Shown here one piece after another: positions 18,089 through 25,663 of a DNA stretch of 39,133 bases; the first letter of the stretch is position 1, and every line of letters starts with the position of its first letter. Position numbers and translations under genes: made by a program. The notes beneath the pieces are model-generated. The model did not search any database. It was not told the DNA's origin and saw only the letters and a program-made list of their open reading frames with translations. This DNA is from Roseicyclus amphidinii (lineage in GTDB: Bacteria > Pseudomonadota > Alphaproteobacteria > Rhodobacterales > Rhodobacteraceae), in NCBI RefSeq assembly GCF_030163755.1, contig NZ_JASJOE010000034.1, forward strand, positions 1 through 39,133, in the 5' to 3' direction.

Positions 18089-18512
18089 TGCCCCTGTGCG
18101 CGCGGGTCTTCTGGCCTGCCTGTTCCTTGTGTCGGCCTGCGGCCCCGACGCCCTCGTGATGAGCCGGATGACCGGTGTCACCGGCACCGGTGCCATCTCG
18201 GGCGCGACCTTGCGCAACTCCGGCGAGATGACGCTGGAGCTTCCGCGCGAGACCTTCACCGGCCGCTGGGTCGCGGTGCGCGAAGGCGCCACCCAAAGCC
18301 TCGAGCTGCTGAACTCCTACGCCCGCGGCTCGATCCTGCGCAGCACGGCGGAACTCCTGTCCGAGACCGAGGCGGGTTTCGGCACAGCGATCCTGACCTC
18401 GACCAAGGGCCGCTCCATGCGCTGCGAATTCCGCTATTCCGGCGTGAACATCACGGCCATCGGGGTGTGCCAGACGACCGACGGCGAGGTTTTTGATCTG
18501 CAGGTGTCGTGA
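18081..18512 (+). CDS. Small lipoprotein of unknown function
   Basis: A 143-residue predicted lipoprotein. The signal peptide APVRAGLLACLFLVSAC ends in a lipobox (LVSAC) with Cys20 as the acylation site, followed by GPDALV, so it should be anchored in the outer or inner membrane. The mature part is mostly beta-type with two more cysteines (MRCEFRY and GVCQTTDG) that could form a disulphide. ATG at 18081 overlaps the parE stop (ATGTCTAG), so it is probably translationally coupled to parE. Its own stop is followed within six bases by the parE-tail remnant. I do not recognise the family. Confidence 0.8.
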   Translation: MSSAPVRAGLLACLFLVSACGPDALVMSRMTGVTGTGAISGATLRNSGEMTLELPRETFTGRWVAVREGATQSLELLNSYARGSILRSTAELLSETEAGFGTAILTSTKGRSMRCEFRYSGVNITAIGVCQTTDGEVFDLQVS

Positions 18513-18517
18513 AGGGG

Positions 18518-18613
18518 GGCGAGATGGTGGGGCGGGTGATGGGCGGGAAGCTGGAACTGCGGGTCCTGTAGATCGAGGAGAACGCGCGGTTTGTTGAGGG
18601 TGTGGATGATTGA
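18518..18613 (+). pseudogene. Decayed duplicate of the parE 3' end
   Basis: Read in frame from 18518 this stretch gives GEMVGRVMGGKLELRVL, a TAG at 18569-18571, then IEENARFVEGVDD and a stop. The intact parE ends GDLVERLMGKKPELRFQY, then IQENARFVEDVDV and a stop at 18088. The alignment is gap-free over about 32 codons with roughly two thirds of residues identical, and the stop codons coincide. It lacks an N-terminal part and has an internal stop, so it cannot be a gene. It sits directly before the AT-rich gene. Confidence 0.8.
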
Positions 18614-18636
18614 GTGTGAGAAAAGAGGTCAAGCCC

Positions 18637-19284
18637 GTGGCAAATAATTTGGAAGCAATGGATCGTTTCATGCAATTGGCAGCCAATGCAAGCCGAGCTG
18701 CGTCAGGTAGCCCATCAATTTCTCTAGCCGACCACGACGAGATGCAATTACTGGCAAAGGTCCTTTCGGATTCGCTGCCGAAAAAGGTACAATTAATAGT
18801 AAGTGGGAGTTTTCCGATCAACGGCTCGAAACAAAAAGACTTTGGCGAACGTATACTTCGCTTGATTAAGGTATCCGAAAAATTTGGCGCCTATGATACT
18901 ACAAACGAGCCTGAGAGTATTCTTGCTACCTTTTCCCTGCCTGCGGCCGACAAAGAAAGAGTACTTAAGCTGTGCAACGATATGCGAAAAATAGTCTTCG
19001 CTTCAGTAGATTTCGACGATCCACATAAGAGACGTCTATTGAACCGAATTGCCGCAATTGAGCAGCAGGTACACGCAAATAGAGGGCTTTTTGATGTTAT
19101 TTTGGGGGGCGTATCCGATTTAGGCGAAACTCTTGGGAAGTTTGGTAAGGACATCAAGCCGCTTTCCGACCGAATGCAAGAAGTGGCCCGAATTGCAAGA
19201 AAAAATACTGGTGAGTACGAACAAATCCCAGCACCTGAAGAGATTCCAAAACTGCCATCACCGAACGAAGACGACTCGGATTGA
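18637..19284 (+). CDS. AT-rich unknown cytosolic protein, probably acquired
   Basis: A 215-residue protein I do not recognise. No membrane helix or signal peptide is seen. Around residues 40-140 it alternates beta- and helix-forming stretches (KKVQLIVSGSFPI; ESILATFSLPAADKERVLKLCNDMRKIVFASVDFDD). Residues 140-190 are mostly helical and charged (DPHKRRLLNRIAAIEQQV), with GVSDLGETLGKFGKDIKPLSDRM after that, and the C-terminus is Pro- and acid-rich. GTG at 18637 follows AAGAGG at good spacing; TTG at 18610 also opens the frame. The gene is far more AT-rich than all neighbours, uses codons such as ATA, AAT and TTA, and follows the parE-tail remnant, all signs of transfer. Confidence 0.75.
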   Translation: MANNLEAMDRFMQLAANASRAASGSPSISLADHDEMQLLAKVLSDSLPKKVQLIVSGSFPINGSKQKDFGERILRLIKVSEKFGAYDTTNEPESILATFSLPAADKERVLKLCNDMRKIVFASVDFDDPHKRRLLNRIAAIEQQVHANRGLFDVILGGVSDLGETLGKFGKDIKPLSDRMQEVARIARKNTGEYEQIPAPEEIPKLPSPNEDDSD

Positions 19285-19370
19285 GGCGCGGCATCCTCAT
19301 CAAACATGGCAAGCATTGGGTAATTGAAACCCACCATCCACCCATGCCGCTCGCGCCGACCGCCGCACAC

Positions 19371-19442
19371 GTAGGGTGGGCAATCCTGCCCACCGCGCCC
19401 CTCCCTGACCGCCGGGAAGGTGGGCAGAATTGCCCACCCTAC
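19371..19442. repeat. REP/MITE-like inverted repeat (GTAGGGTGGGCA family)
   Basis: Left arm 19371-19394 begins GTAGGGTGGGCA and ends TGCCCACC; right arm 19419-19442 begins GGTGGGCA and ends TGCCCACCCTAC. The arms are near-perfect inverted repeats, and each arm alone can also fold on itself (GGTGGGCA / TGCCCACC). This pattern resembles widespread bacterial intergenic palindromes. Confidence 0.75.
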
Positions 19443-19774
19443 TCCCCCTTGCCCCGCACCCCCCGTTCCGCGCAGGCTGCTCCCGTGCCCCGAGACAGCC
19501 CGAGGATCGCCCATGCCCCGCCTGCCCCTCCGCGCCTCCCTCTCCGCGCTGACGGCCCTCCCCTTCGCCACGGCCGCCGCGGTCGCGCGCGTGGTGCCGG
19601 TCGTGCCCTGGGACATCCGCGCCGGGAACGACATGCCCGTCGGGATCGGTGACACCGGGGCAAGGATCGCCCCCCGACGCATCGTCGGGCGCGACATGCA
19701 CCCGTGGCAGGTGACGGACGGCCCGGCCCTGCTCTTCGGACAACCGGGGCGCGCGCGCAGGCCCCCCTCCGTAG

Positions 19775-19792
19775 GCCGGGCTTCAGCCCGGC
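19775..19792. repeat. GCCGGGC-TTCA-GCCCGGC hairpin repeat and 10-base duplication
   Basis: Perfect 7-bp arms GCCGGGC and GCCCGGC with a TTCA loop, preceded by GTAG. This resembles the common GTAGGCCGGGC-type REP element. It is followed directly by a tandem duplication of GCACTTGCCG (19791-19810). Confidence 0.6.
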
Positions 19793-19841
19793 ACTTGCCG
19801 GCACTTGCCGGCAACATCCGCCCCCCACCGCGTATGCACGC

Positions 19842-19869
19842 GGTGTGCACAGGGTGTGTACCGGGTGTG
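19842..19869. repeat. Three GGTGTG repeats at 11-bp spacing
   Basis: GGTGTG at 19842, 19853 and 19864, each 11 bp apart, close to one helical turn. It lies just past the 3' end of the FAH-family gene. Function unknown; replication slippage or a phased protein-binding array are both possible. Confidence 0.4.
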
Positions 19870-19877
19870 ACCCGCGC

Positions 19878-20858
19878 CTATCCCCCCGACCCGGCCTGCA
19901 CGGTCTGGATGAACGGTCCGAACAGGTCGCCGCCCTCCGGCCGGCGAGCGCGCATCTCGACGCGCTCTCCGGTCGCCAGGAACGGCGTCGTGGCAGCACC
20001 CCCCTCCAGCTGTTCGATCGCCCGACGCTCGGCGATGCAGCTCGAGCCGACCTCGGCATAGGCGGCGTTGGCCACCGTCCCCGAGCCCAGGATCGTGCCC
20101 GCGGGAAGGTCGCGGGAATAGGCTGCGTGGGCAATCAGTCGGTCGAAGCCGACATGCATCTCGGACCCGTTGGCGCGACCGAAGGGCGTGCCGTTGCGCA
20201 GGATCTCGAGCGGCAGGCAGACGCGCGCCCGGTCCCATGCCGGGCCCAGCTCGTCGGGCGTGACCGCAAAGGGGGCGGCGGCGCAGGCGGGCTTGCATTG
20301 CAGCCAGCCGAAGCCCGTCGCCATCTCGACCGGGCCAAGCGCGCGCAGGCTCCAGTCGTTCACCAGCATCACCAGCCGGACATGGCGCGCCGCCTCTTCG
20401 GCCGGGGTGCCCATGGGCACATCGCCAAGGACCACGGCGAACTCGCCTTCGAAGTCGATGCCGTCCGCCTCGGACGGGAAGCGCGCCACGCCGTTGGGCG
20501 GCAGGAACCGGTCCGACAGGCCCTGATACATCAGTGGCCGCTCCGGCAGCCCGGTAACCGGCAGGCCCCAGGCCCGCTGGATCAGAAGCGAATGCGTCTC
20601 GAAGGCCGACCCGTCAAGCCATTGGCAGGCCCGCGGAAAGGGGGCCAGCGCGCGCGCGGGATCGAAAGGCTCCCCCAGCTCCGGGTCGGCGTCCAGCCGC
20701 TCCTGCGCGGCGCGCAACCCAGGCAGCACGGTTTCCCAGTGGTCCATCGCCTCCTGCAGGGTCCGCGCCTCGGCCAGGGGCAACACGCGGGCACCGTCGC
20801 GGTCGACCTGGTGCAGGCGCCCGTCTCGGGTGCCGTCGGACAGGGTGAGCAGTCTCAT
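19878..20858 (-). CDS. Fumarylacetoacetate-hydrolase-family enzyme
   Basis: A 326-residue member of the FAH superfamily, whose members cleave or rearrange beta-diketo acids or acylpyruvates with a divalent metal. The metal-site motif DFEGEFAVVLGD and the later VNDWSLR are visible, as is the conserved GTVANAAYAEVGSSC region; the N-terminal 90 residues match the longer FAH subfamily. The start (ATG 20858) overlaps the stop of the beta-keto acid cleavage gene by four bases (ATGA), so it is the last gene of the operon. It probably performs a C-C cleavage late in the pathway. The exact substrate is unknown; fumarylacetoacetate itself is unlikely given the neighbours. Confidence 0.88.
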   Translation of the reverse strand: MRLLTLSDGTRDGRLHQVDRDGARVLPLAEARTLQEAMDHWETVLPGLRAAQERLDADPELGEPFDPARALAPFPRACQWLDGSAFETHSLLIQRAWGLPVTGLPERPLMYQGLSDRFLPPNGVARFPSEADGIDFEGEFAVVLGDVPMGTPAEEAARHVRLVMLVNDWSLRALGPVEMATGFGWLQCKPACAAAPFAVTPDELGPAWDRARVCLPLEILRNGTPFGRANGSEMHVGFDRLIAHAAYSRDLPAGTILGSGTVANAAYAEVGSSCIAERRAIEQLEGGAATTPFLATGERVEMRARRPEGGDLFGPFIQTVQAGSGG

Positions 20859-21844
20859 GGGGTCGCTCCTTCGGGCTGGCCGCCCTGCGGCGCGGCGGGG
20901 GTCGACAGGGTGGAGGTGGGCGAGATCCGGGTCGCCGCCCGGCCCTTCAGGCCAAGCAGGGCGCGGGCCTCGTCGGGGGTGGCGATGCGGTGACCCTGGA
21001 GGGTCAGGATCTCGGCGATGCGCTCGACCTGTTCGGCGTTCGAGCGCGCAAGCTGGCCGGGCCCGATGTGGAGCGAATCCTCGAGCCCCACGCGCACATG
21101 CCCGCCCAGTTGCGCGGCGACAGCGGCAAGGCGCATCTGCTGCCGGCCCGCCGCCGCGACCGAGAAACGGTAGCCGTCACCGAAGAGCTTGTCCGCCGTG
21201 CGCTTGAGAAAGACGAGGTTCTCGACATCCGCCCCGATGCCGCCCAGCACCCCCATCACGAACTGCAAGAAGACCGGCCCGGTGAAAAACCCCTGGTCGA
21301 GGCAGAATTTCAGGTTGTAGAGGTGGCCGACGTCGTAGACCTCGTGCTCGAACCGGGTGCCGTGCGGGCGCAGGGTGTCGCTGATCTGGCGGATCTCGGC
21401 AAAGCTGTTGCGAAAGACGTTGCTTTCGGTGCCGCGCAGGAAGGGTTCCTCCCAATCGTGTTTCCAGCGGTCGAACCGGTCGGCCAGCGGGTGCAGCGCG
21501 AAATTGATCGACCCCATGTTGAGCGAGCACATCTCGGGGGCGAACTGGCTGGCCGCGCACAGCCGCTCGGGCACCGACATCGCGGGCGAGCCGCCGGTGG
21601 TCAGGTTCAGAACCGCCTCGGTTCCCGCGGCCAGCCGCGGCAGGTAGAGCGCGTAATGCGCCGGGTCGCCCGAGGGGGCGGCGGTCACCGGATCGCGCGC
21701 ATGAAGATGCAGGATCGCGGCCCCCGCCCGCGCCGCGCCAAGCGCCGAGGCGGCGATCTGCTCGGGTGTCACGGGCAGCGCGTCGGACATGGTGGGCGTA
21801 TGCACGCCGCCGGTGATGGCACAGGTGATGATCGTCGGGGTCAT
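20855..21844 (-). CDS. Beta-keto acid cleavage enzyme (BKACE, DUF849)
   Basis: Zinc enzyme of the BKACE family, whose founding member Kce condenses a beta-keto acid with acetyl-CoA to give acetoacetate and a new acyl-CoA. The 329-residue protein has His46 and His48 in LHLHARDP, exactly the zinc-ligand positions of Kce, the CoA/zinc region GHVRVGLEDSLHI with Glu255, and FEHEVYD. ATG at 21844 overlaps the cyclase stop by four bases and starts TPTIITCAITGGVHTP, typical of the family. The frame is open far upstream, but that portion is antiparallel shadow of the cyclase gene. The substrate cannot be named; a C-terminal 40-residue extension is rich in Ala and Pro. Confidence 0.92.
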   Translation of the reverse strand: MTPTIITCAITGGVHTPTMSDALPVTPEQIAASALGAARAGAAILHLHARDPVTAAPSGDPAHYALYLPRLAAGTEAVLNLTTGGSPAMSVPERLCAASQFAPEMCSLNMGSINFALHPLADRFDRWKHDWEEPFLRGTESNVFRNSFAEIRQISDTLRPHGTRFEHEVYDVGHLYNLKFCLDQGFFTGPVFLQFVMGVLGGIGADVENLVFLKRTADKLFGDGYRFSVAAAGRQQMRLAAVAAQLGGHVRVGLEDSLHIGPGQLARSNAEQVERIAEILTLQGHRIATPDEARALLGLKGRAATRISPTSTLSTPAAPQGGQPEGATP

Positions 21845-22617
21845 GGTGCGTCCTTCAGAACGGCGACCGGGCGGCACCAGCCCGCGCTCGCAGCCTTGAT
21901 CTTGACGGGAAAGCAGATCACCTCGAAGCCCGTGGCGGGCAGGGTTTCGAGATTGGCCAGCTTCTCCATGTGCAGATACATCCGGTCCATGCCGGCGCGG
22001 TGGCCTTCCCAGATCAGCCCGGCGTCGCCGCTGCGCGCCACCTCGCGGGCGGTGTGGACAAAGGGGGCGTCCCAGCTCCAGGCGTCGGTGCCGGTGATGC
22101 GCACGCCGCGTTCGGTCAGGTAATTGGTGGCCGCCCGCCCCATGCCGCAGCCGGTCGCCACGTAGCCGGGCGTGCCATAGGCGGAAGCCGCGGCGGTGTT
22201 GACCAGCACGATGTCGCCCGGCTCCAGCGCATGCCCGATCCGCGCCAGTTCGGCGGCGACCTCCTCGGGGGTGGCGACATGGCCGTCGGGCAGGTGCCGG
22301 AAATCCAGCTTGACACCGCGGCCCCAGCACCACTCCAGCGGGACCTCGTCGATGGTGATGGCCCGCTTGCCGCCGTCCATGGTGGAATGGAAGTGATAGG
22401 GCGCATCCAGATGGGTGCCGTTATGCGTGGACAGCGTGACCTGCTCGACGGCCCAGCCCTCGCCTCCGGGCAGATCGTCGGGCGTGACGCCGGGGAAGAA
22501 CTGGAGCATCTGCCCGGCGGTTTCGTGATGGGCCATGTAGGTGATCTTGGGACCCAGCCCCGGCGGGTCGGCGTATTCGGTGTTCTCGAGCGAACGCGAC
22601 AGGTCGATCAGGCGCAT
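21841..22617 (-). CDS. Cyclase-family (kynurenine-formamidase-like) metal hydrolase
   Basis: A 258-residue member of the cyclase family (PF04199), which includes bacterial kynurenine formamidase and isatin hydrolase. The signature STHNGTHLDAPYHFH near residues 62-76 supplies the metal ligands (HxGTHxDxPxH), and GDIVLVNTAA and ITGTDAWSWD are family core strands. It probably hydrolyses a ring amide or lactone-like bond of the imported compound, or opens an enol intermediate. It is the fourth gene of a leftward operon: 11 bp after dctM and overlapping the BKACE start. Kynurenine itself is not supported, since no other tryptophan genes are near. Confidence 0.88.
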   Translation of the reverse strand: MRLIDLSRSLENTEYADPPGLGPKITYMAHHETAGQMLQFFPGVTPDDLPGGEGWAVEQVTLSTHNGTHLDAPYHFHSTMDGGKRAITIDEVPLEWCWGRGVKLDFRHLPDGHVATPEEVAAELARIGHALEPGDIVLVNTAAASAYGTPGYVATGCGMGRAATNYLTERGVRITGTDAWSWDAPFVHTAREVARSGDAGLIWEGHRAGMDRMYLHMEKLANLETLPATGFEVICFPVKIKAASAGWCRPVAVLKDAP

Positions 22618-22627
22618 GGCACCTCCT

Positions 22628-23938
22628 TCAGCGGCCGATGAGGCCGGTTGCGATGGCCGGAAAGGCGATGACGAGGGCCAGGCAGATCAGCATGATCAGC
22701 GCAAAGGGCGCGGCCCCGAGGAAGATGTCCTTGAGCGAGATCTCGGGGTCGTCGAGCGTGGCCTTGATGACATAGACCGATACGCCGAAGGGCGGCGTCA
22801 GAAGCCCGATCTCGACCGCGATCACGGTGATGATCCCGAACCAGATCAGGTCCACGCCCAGCCCGGTGACGACCGGCAGCATGAGGGGCACGAGGATCAG
22901 CATGATCGAGCCGGAATCGAGGATCATTCCCAGCAGGATCACCACGAGGCAATAGAGCAGGATCAGCCCCAGAACACCGATATCGGCCATGGCGACAAAT
23001 TCGCCGAAGCCCGCGGGCAGACCGGAAAAGGCCAGCATCCGCGAATACATCTGCGCCGCGATGAGCAGGAAACAGATGGCCGCCGTGATCAGCCCGGTGT
23101 CGACCAGAACCCGCCACAGCCCCGCCCGGCTCAGCCGCCCCTTGACGAGACCGATCACGAAGGCCCCTGCGGTGCCGATGGCCCCCGCCTCGACCGGGGT
23201 GAAGAACCCGGCGTAGATGCCCCCCAGCACCAGCGCGATCAGCGCGGTGATGGGCAGACCCTTGGCCAGAAGCTCGGCCGGGGACAGGGTGCTGTCGTCG
23301 GCGCCGAGGTTTCGGCCCACGAAGCCCGGCGCGCGGATCGCCATGACGATGGTGCCAAGACCGAAGAGCACCGCCAGCACCAGGCCCGGCCCCAGCCCGG
23401 CAAGGAACAGGTCGCCGATGGATTGCTCGGTCAGCAGCCCGTAGAGGATCAACAAAAGGCTCGGCGGGATCAGCATGCCAAGGACCGAGCTTCCCGCCAC
23501 CACTCCCACGGCGAAGCGCGGAGTGTAGCCGTGGCGGCGCAGCTCGGGCACGGCGATCTTGGTGAAGACGGCGGCCGAGGCGATGGAAATGCCCGTGATC
23601 GCGGCAAAGATCGTGTTGGCCGCGATGGTGCCCACGCCCAGCCCGCCCTTGATGCGCCGGAACATGGCGTTGGCGACATCGAAGGCATCGCGCCCCATGC
23701 CCGACTCCGCCACGATGAACCCCATCAGCACGAAGACCGGGATCACGCCGAAGAAATAGCTCGAGATCGCGTCATTGGCCGCCAGCGCCAGCATCGTCGC
23801 CGCAAGGTCGGCACTGTCGCGGATCGCCCAGACGCCCACGAAGGAACACAGGATCAGCGCGATCGGGATGTAAAGCCCGGCCAGGGCGAGAACACCCATC
23901 GCCGCAAGGCTGAGCAGGCCGATGTCAAAGGGTGTCAT
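22628..23938 (-). CDS. TRAP transporter large permease (DctM)
   Basis: The 436-residue membrane subunit of a TRAP transporter, with about 12 helices, which moves a carboxylated or similar solute on a sodium gradient. Family marks are GSSVLGMLIPPSLLLILYGLLTEQSIGDLFLAGLGPGL and the later LILLYCLVVILLGMILDSGSIMLILVPLMLPV. ATG at 23938 overlaps the end of dctQ by 14 bases; the open frame upstream (to 24001) is Pro-rich shadow. The 11-bp gap to the cyclase gene suggests tight linkage between uptake and breakdown. Confidence 0.93.
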   Translation of the reverse strand: MTPFDIGLLSLAAMGVLALAGLYIPIALILCSFVGVWAIRDSADLAATMLALAANDAISSYFFGVIPVFVLMGFIVAESGMGRDAFDVANAMFRRIKGGLGVGTIAANTIFAAITGISIASAAVFTKIAVPELRRHGYTPRFAVGVVAGSSVLGMLIPPSLLLILYGLLTEQSIGDLFLAGLGPGLVLAVLFGLGTIVMAIRAPGFVGRNLGADDSTLSPAELLAKGLPITALIALVLGGIYAGFFTPVEAGAIGTAGAFVIGLVKGRLSRAGLWRVLVDTGLITAAICFLLIAAQMYSRMLAFSGLPAGFGEFVAMADIGVLGLILLYCLVVILLGMILDSGSIMLILVPLMLPVVTGLGVDLIWFGIITVIAVEIGLLTPPFGVSVYVIKATLDDPEISLKDIFLGAAPFALIMLICLALVIAFPAIATGLIGR

Positions 23939-24500
23939 CGCGGCCTCCGGCTGCGGGTGGGGCTGCGGCTGCGGGTCCCTCTCCGGGTCCGGGCAAATCA
24001 CCGGTCAGCCGGCGCGCGATGCGGGCCAGGAACTGCAGCAACAGCAGCACCGCCCCCACGAGGATCATCAGCTTGACCGGCCATGTCGGGAAGGTGAAAT
24101 TCCCCACCGATCCGACGAAATCCCCGCGCTCGTAGGACCGCACGAGGATCGGCCAATGCGCATGGATCAGCGTGCCGAGAACCAGCGCCCCGGTCAGCTC
24201 GAAAAGCGTCTCCATCATCGCCGCCACCTTTGGAAAGCGCCGGTGCATCATCGTGATCAGCCCGTCCGACCGGGTCAGCCGCCCGGCCGCGAAGGCCTGC
24301 GGCAATTGCACGAAGACGATGGCCACGATCGACAGCGAGACCATCTCGGGCACACCGCGAAGGGGGGTGCCAAGGGCCTCGCGGCCCAGCACATCGGCGC
24401 AGATCATCACGACAAGCCCGACGATCAGCACGGTGCCGAAGACATTCGCGCCCTGCGTCGCGGCATCGAGCCACCGCAGGGCGCGCCGGAAGACGGGCAT
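23925..24500 (-). CDS. TRAP transporter small permease (DctQ)
   Basis: A 191-residue four-helix membrane protein that joins DctM to form the TRAP permease. Hydrophobic segments are at about residues 20-40, 55-75, 95-115 and 138-158, and it has the family's ADVLGREALGTPLRGVPEMVSLSIV motif. The C-terminal tail is Pro/Ala/Gly-rich and of unknown role. The start is four bases after the dctP stop and the end overlaps dctM. Confidence 0.88.
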   Translation of the reverse strand: MPVFRRALRWLDAATQGANVFGTVLIVGLVVMICADVLGREALGTPLRGVPEMVSLSIVAIVFVQLPQAFAAGRLTRSDGLITMMHRRFPKVAAMMETLFELTGALVLGTLIHAHWPILVRSYERGDFVGSVGNFTFPTWPVKLMILVGAVLLLLQFLARIARRLTGDLPGPGEGPAAAAPPAAGGRDDTL

Positions 24501-24504
24501 GGCC

Positions 24505-25557
24505 CTACTCGCGGTCCCAGTCGCGCAGCGGCGTTGCGCCAGCCGCCCGCACCCGGTCCATGTAGAGCGTCAGGATGTCGGTTCCGGGCTGGCCGCCCGC
24601 ATCCAGCGACGCGGCCCATTGGGCGGCGGCGTTGTCCATGTTCTGCGCCCATTGGGCGCGCAGCGCCTCGGGGGCGTCGCTCACGGTTGCGCCAGCCGCC
24701 TCCATGCCCGCGAAGGCGGTGGCCACGAAGCCTTCGAGATCGTCCAGATACCAGTCCATCGCGGCATCCGCCCCCGCCCTGAAGGCGGCCTGAACCTGCG
24801 GGTCCAGCCCGTCCCACCAATCCTTGTTGGCACAGATCGCACCGGCGAATTGCGCCCCCATGCCGAAGCGCGTGATATGGGGGGCCACCTCGTGCAGGCG
24901 GCCGGGGAAGGCGGCCGAGGCGAAGACGATCACCCCGTCATACACGCCCGTCTGCAACTCGTTGTAATAGGTCGTCAGGTTGCCCTGCACGCCCACGGCC
25001 CCGGTTCCCGACAGCCAGTTGATCGCCGGTCCGGGGGCCGCGATCTTGCGCCCCTCCAGATCGGCGAGCGAGGTGACGGGGAAATTCGTCATCAGCATGT
25101 AATCGTCCAGCGCCGTGGGCGCGCCCAGGTAGACGACGTTGTTGTCGGTATAGGCCGCGGTCATGCGGGGATCGTTCTGGTGCAGGTCATGCATGACGTC
25201 CGTCACCAGCCGGATGTCGTCGCTGACGAAGGGTGTGTAATAGGTCACGTTCTGCACCGCCAGCTTGGCGGGGTCGAACAACGACGAACAGGTGCCGATC
25301 TCGGCCAGCCCCGCCTCGACGGCCTCGAGCTCTTCGCCGACGCCGGCGATGGCTCCGCCGTATTGGCCCATGGCGTTCAGGCTGTGGCCCTGCGCCTCGA
25401 GCGCCGCCGAAACCGCCGGGACGAAGGCTTCGTCGAACTGCTTCACCCAGCGAAACACCGGCGGATGCCCGGCCACGATGGTCACGTTGAACGTCTCGGC
25501 CGATGCCGCATAGGCCGATGCCACCAGCGCGGTGGCCGCGATAGACATACGAAACAT
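24505..25557 (-). CDS. TRAP transporter solute-binding protein (DctP)
   Basis: Periplasmic binding protein of 350 residues with a Sec signal peptide (FRMSIAATALVASAYAASA, then ETFNV). The DctP fold is evident in IVAGHPPVFRWVKQFDEAFVPAV, the ligand-clamping region LEGRKIAAPGPAINWLSGTGAVGVQGN and the GVYDGVIVFASAAFPG segment. The usual ligand Arg region here reads LEGRKIAAPG. ATG at 25557 follows AGGGAGGAT. First gene of the operon, divergent from the LysR gene across 106 bp. The ligand is probably an organic acid consumed by the downstream enzymes. Confidence 0.93.
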   Translation of the reverse strand: MFRMSIAATALVASAYAASAETFNVTIVAGHPPVFRWVKQFDEAFVPAVSAALEAQGHSLNAMGQYGGAIAGVGEELEAVEAGLAEIGTCSSLFDPAKLAVQNVTYYTPFVSDDIRLVTDVMHDLHQNDPRMTAAYTDNNVVYLGAPTALDDYMLMTNFPVTSLADLEGRKIAAPGPAINWLSGTGAVGVQGNLTTYYNELQTGVYDGVIVFASAAFPGRLHEVAPHITRFGMGAQFAGAICANKDWWDGLDPQVQAAFRAGADAAMDWYLDDLEGFVATAFAGMEAAGATVSDAPEALRAQWAQNMDNAAAQWAASLDAGGQPGTDILTLYMDRVRAAGATPLRDWDRE

Positions 25558-25663
25558 GGTTATCCTCCCTTGGCGGGGTCGCCTCCTCGCACCCTGCAGG
25601 GCAAACCTAGCCGCGGCTTGCCCTGTTTCAAAATTCATAATAAGACTGCACGCCATAAATCTC
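25558..25663. promoter_or_regulatory. Divergent promoter region, TRAP operon and LysR gene
   Basis: A 106-bp gap with an AT-rich core (about 25628-25662) unusual for this genome, placed between the divergent starts of dctP and the LysR-type gene. That is the standard site for a LysR operator. No clear T-N11-A dyad could be picked out by eye. Confidence 0.5.

Larger units (their letters stand above)
19513..20061 (+). other. Doubtful or decayed small secreted-protein frame
   Basis: From ATG 19513 the frame reads MPRLPLRASLSALTALPFATAAAVARVVPVVPWDIRAGNDMPVGIGD, with a plausible signal peptide and a start preceded by GAGGAT. After about 85 codons it runs into a palindromic repeat at 19775 and then about 180 bases antisense to the FAH-family gene before a stop. 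That suggests either a small gene whose end was displaced by the repeat, or a chance frame. The family is not recognised. Confidence 0.25.
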
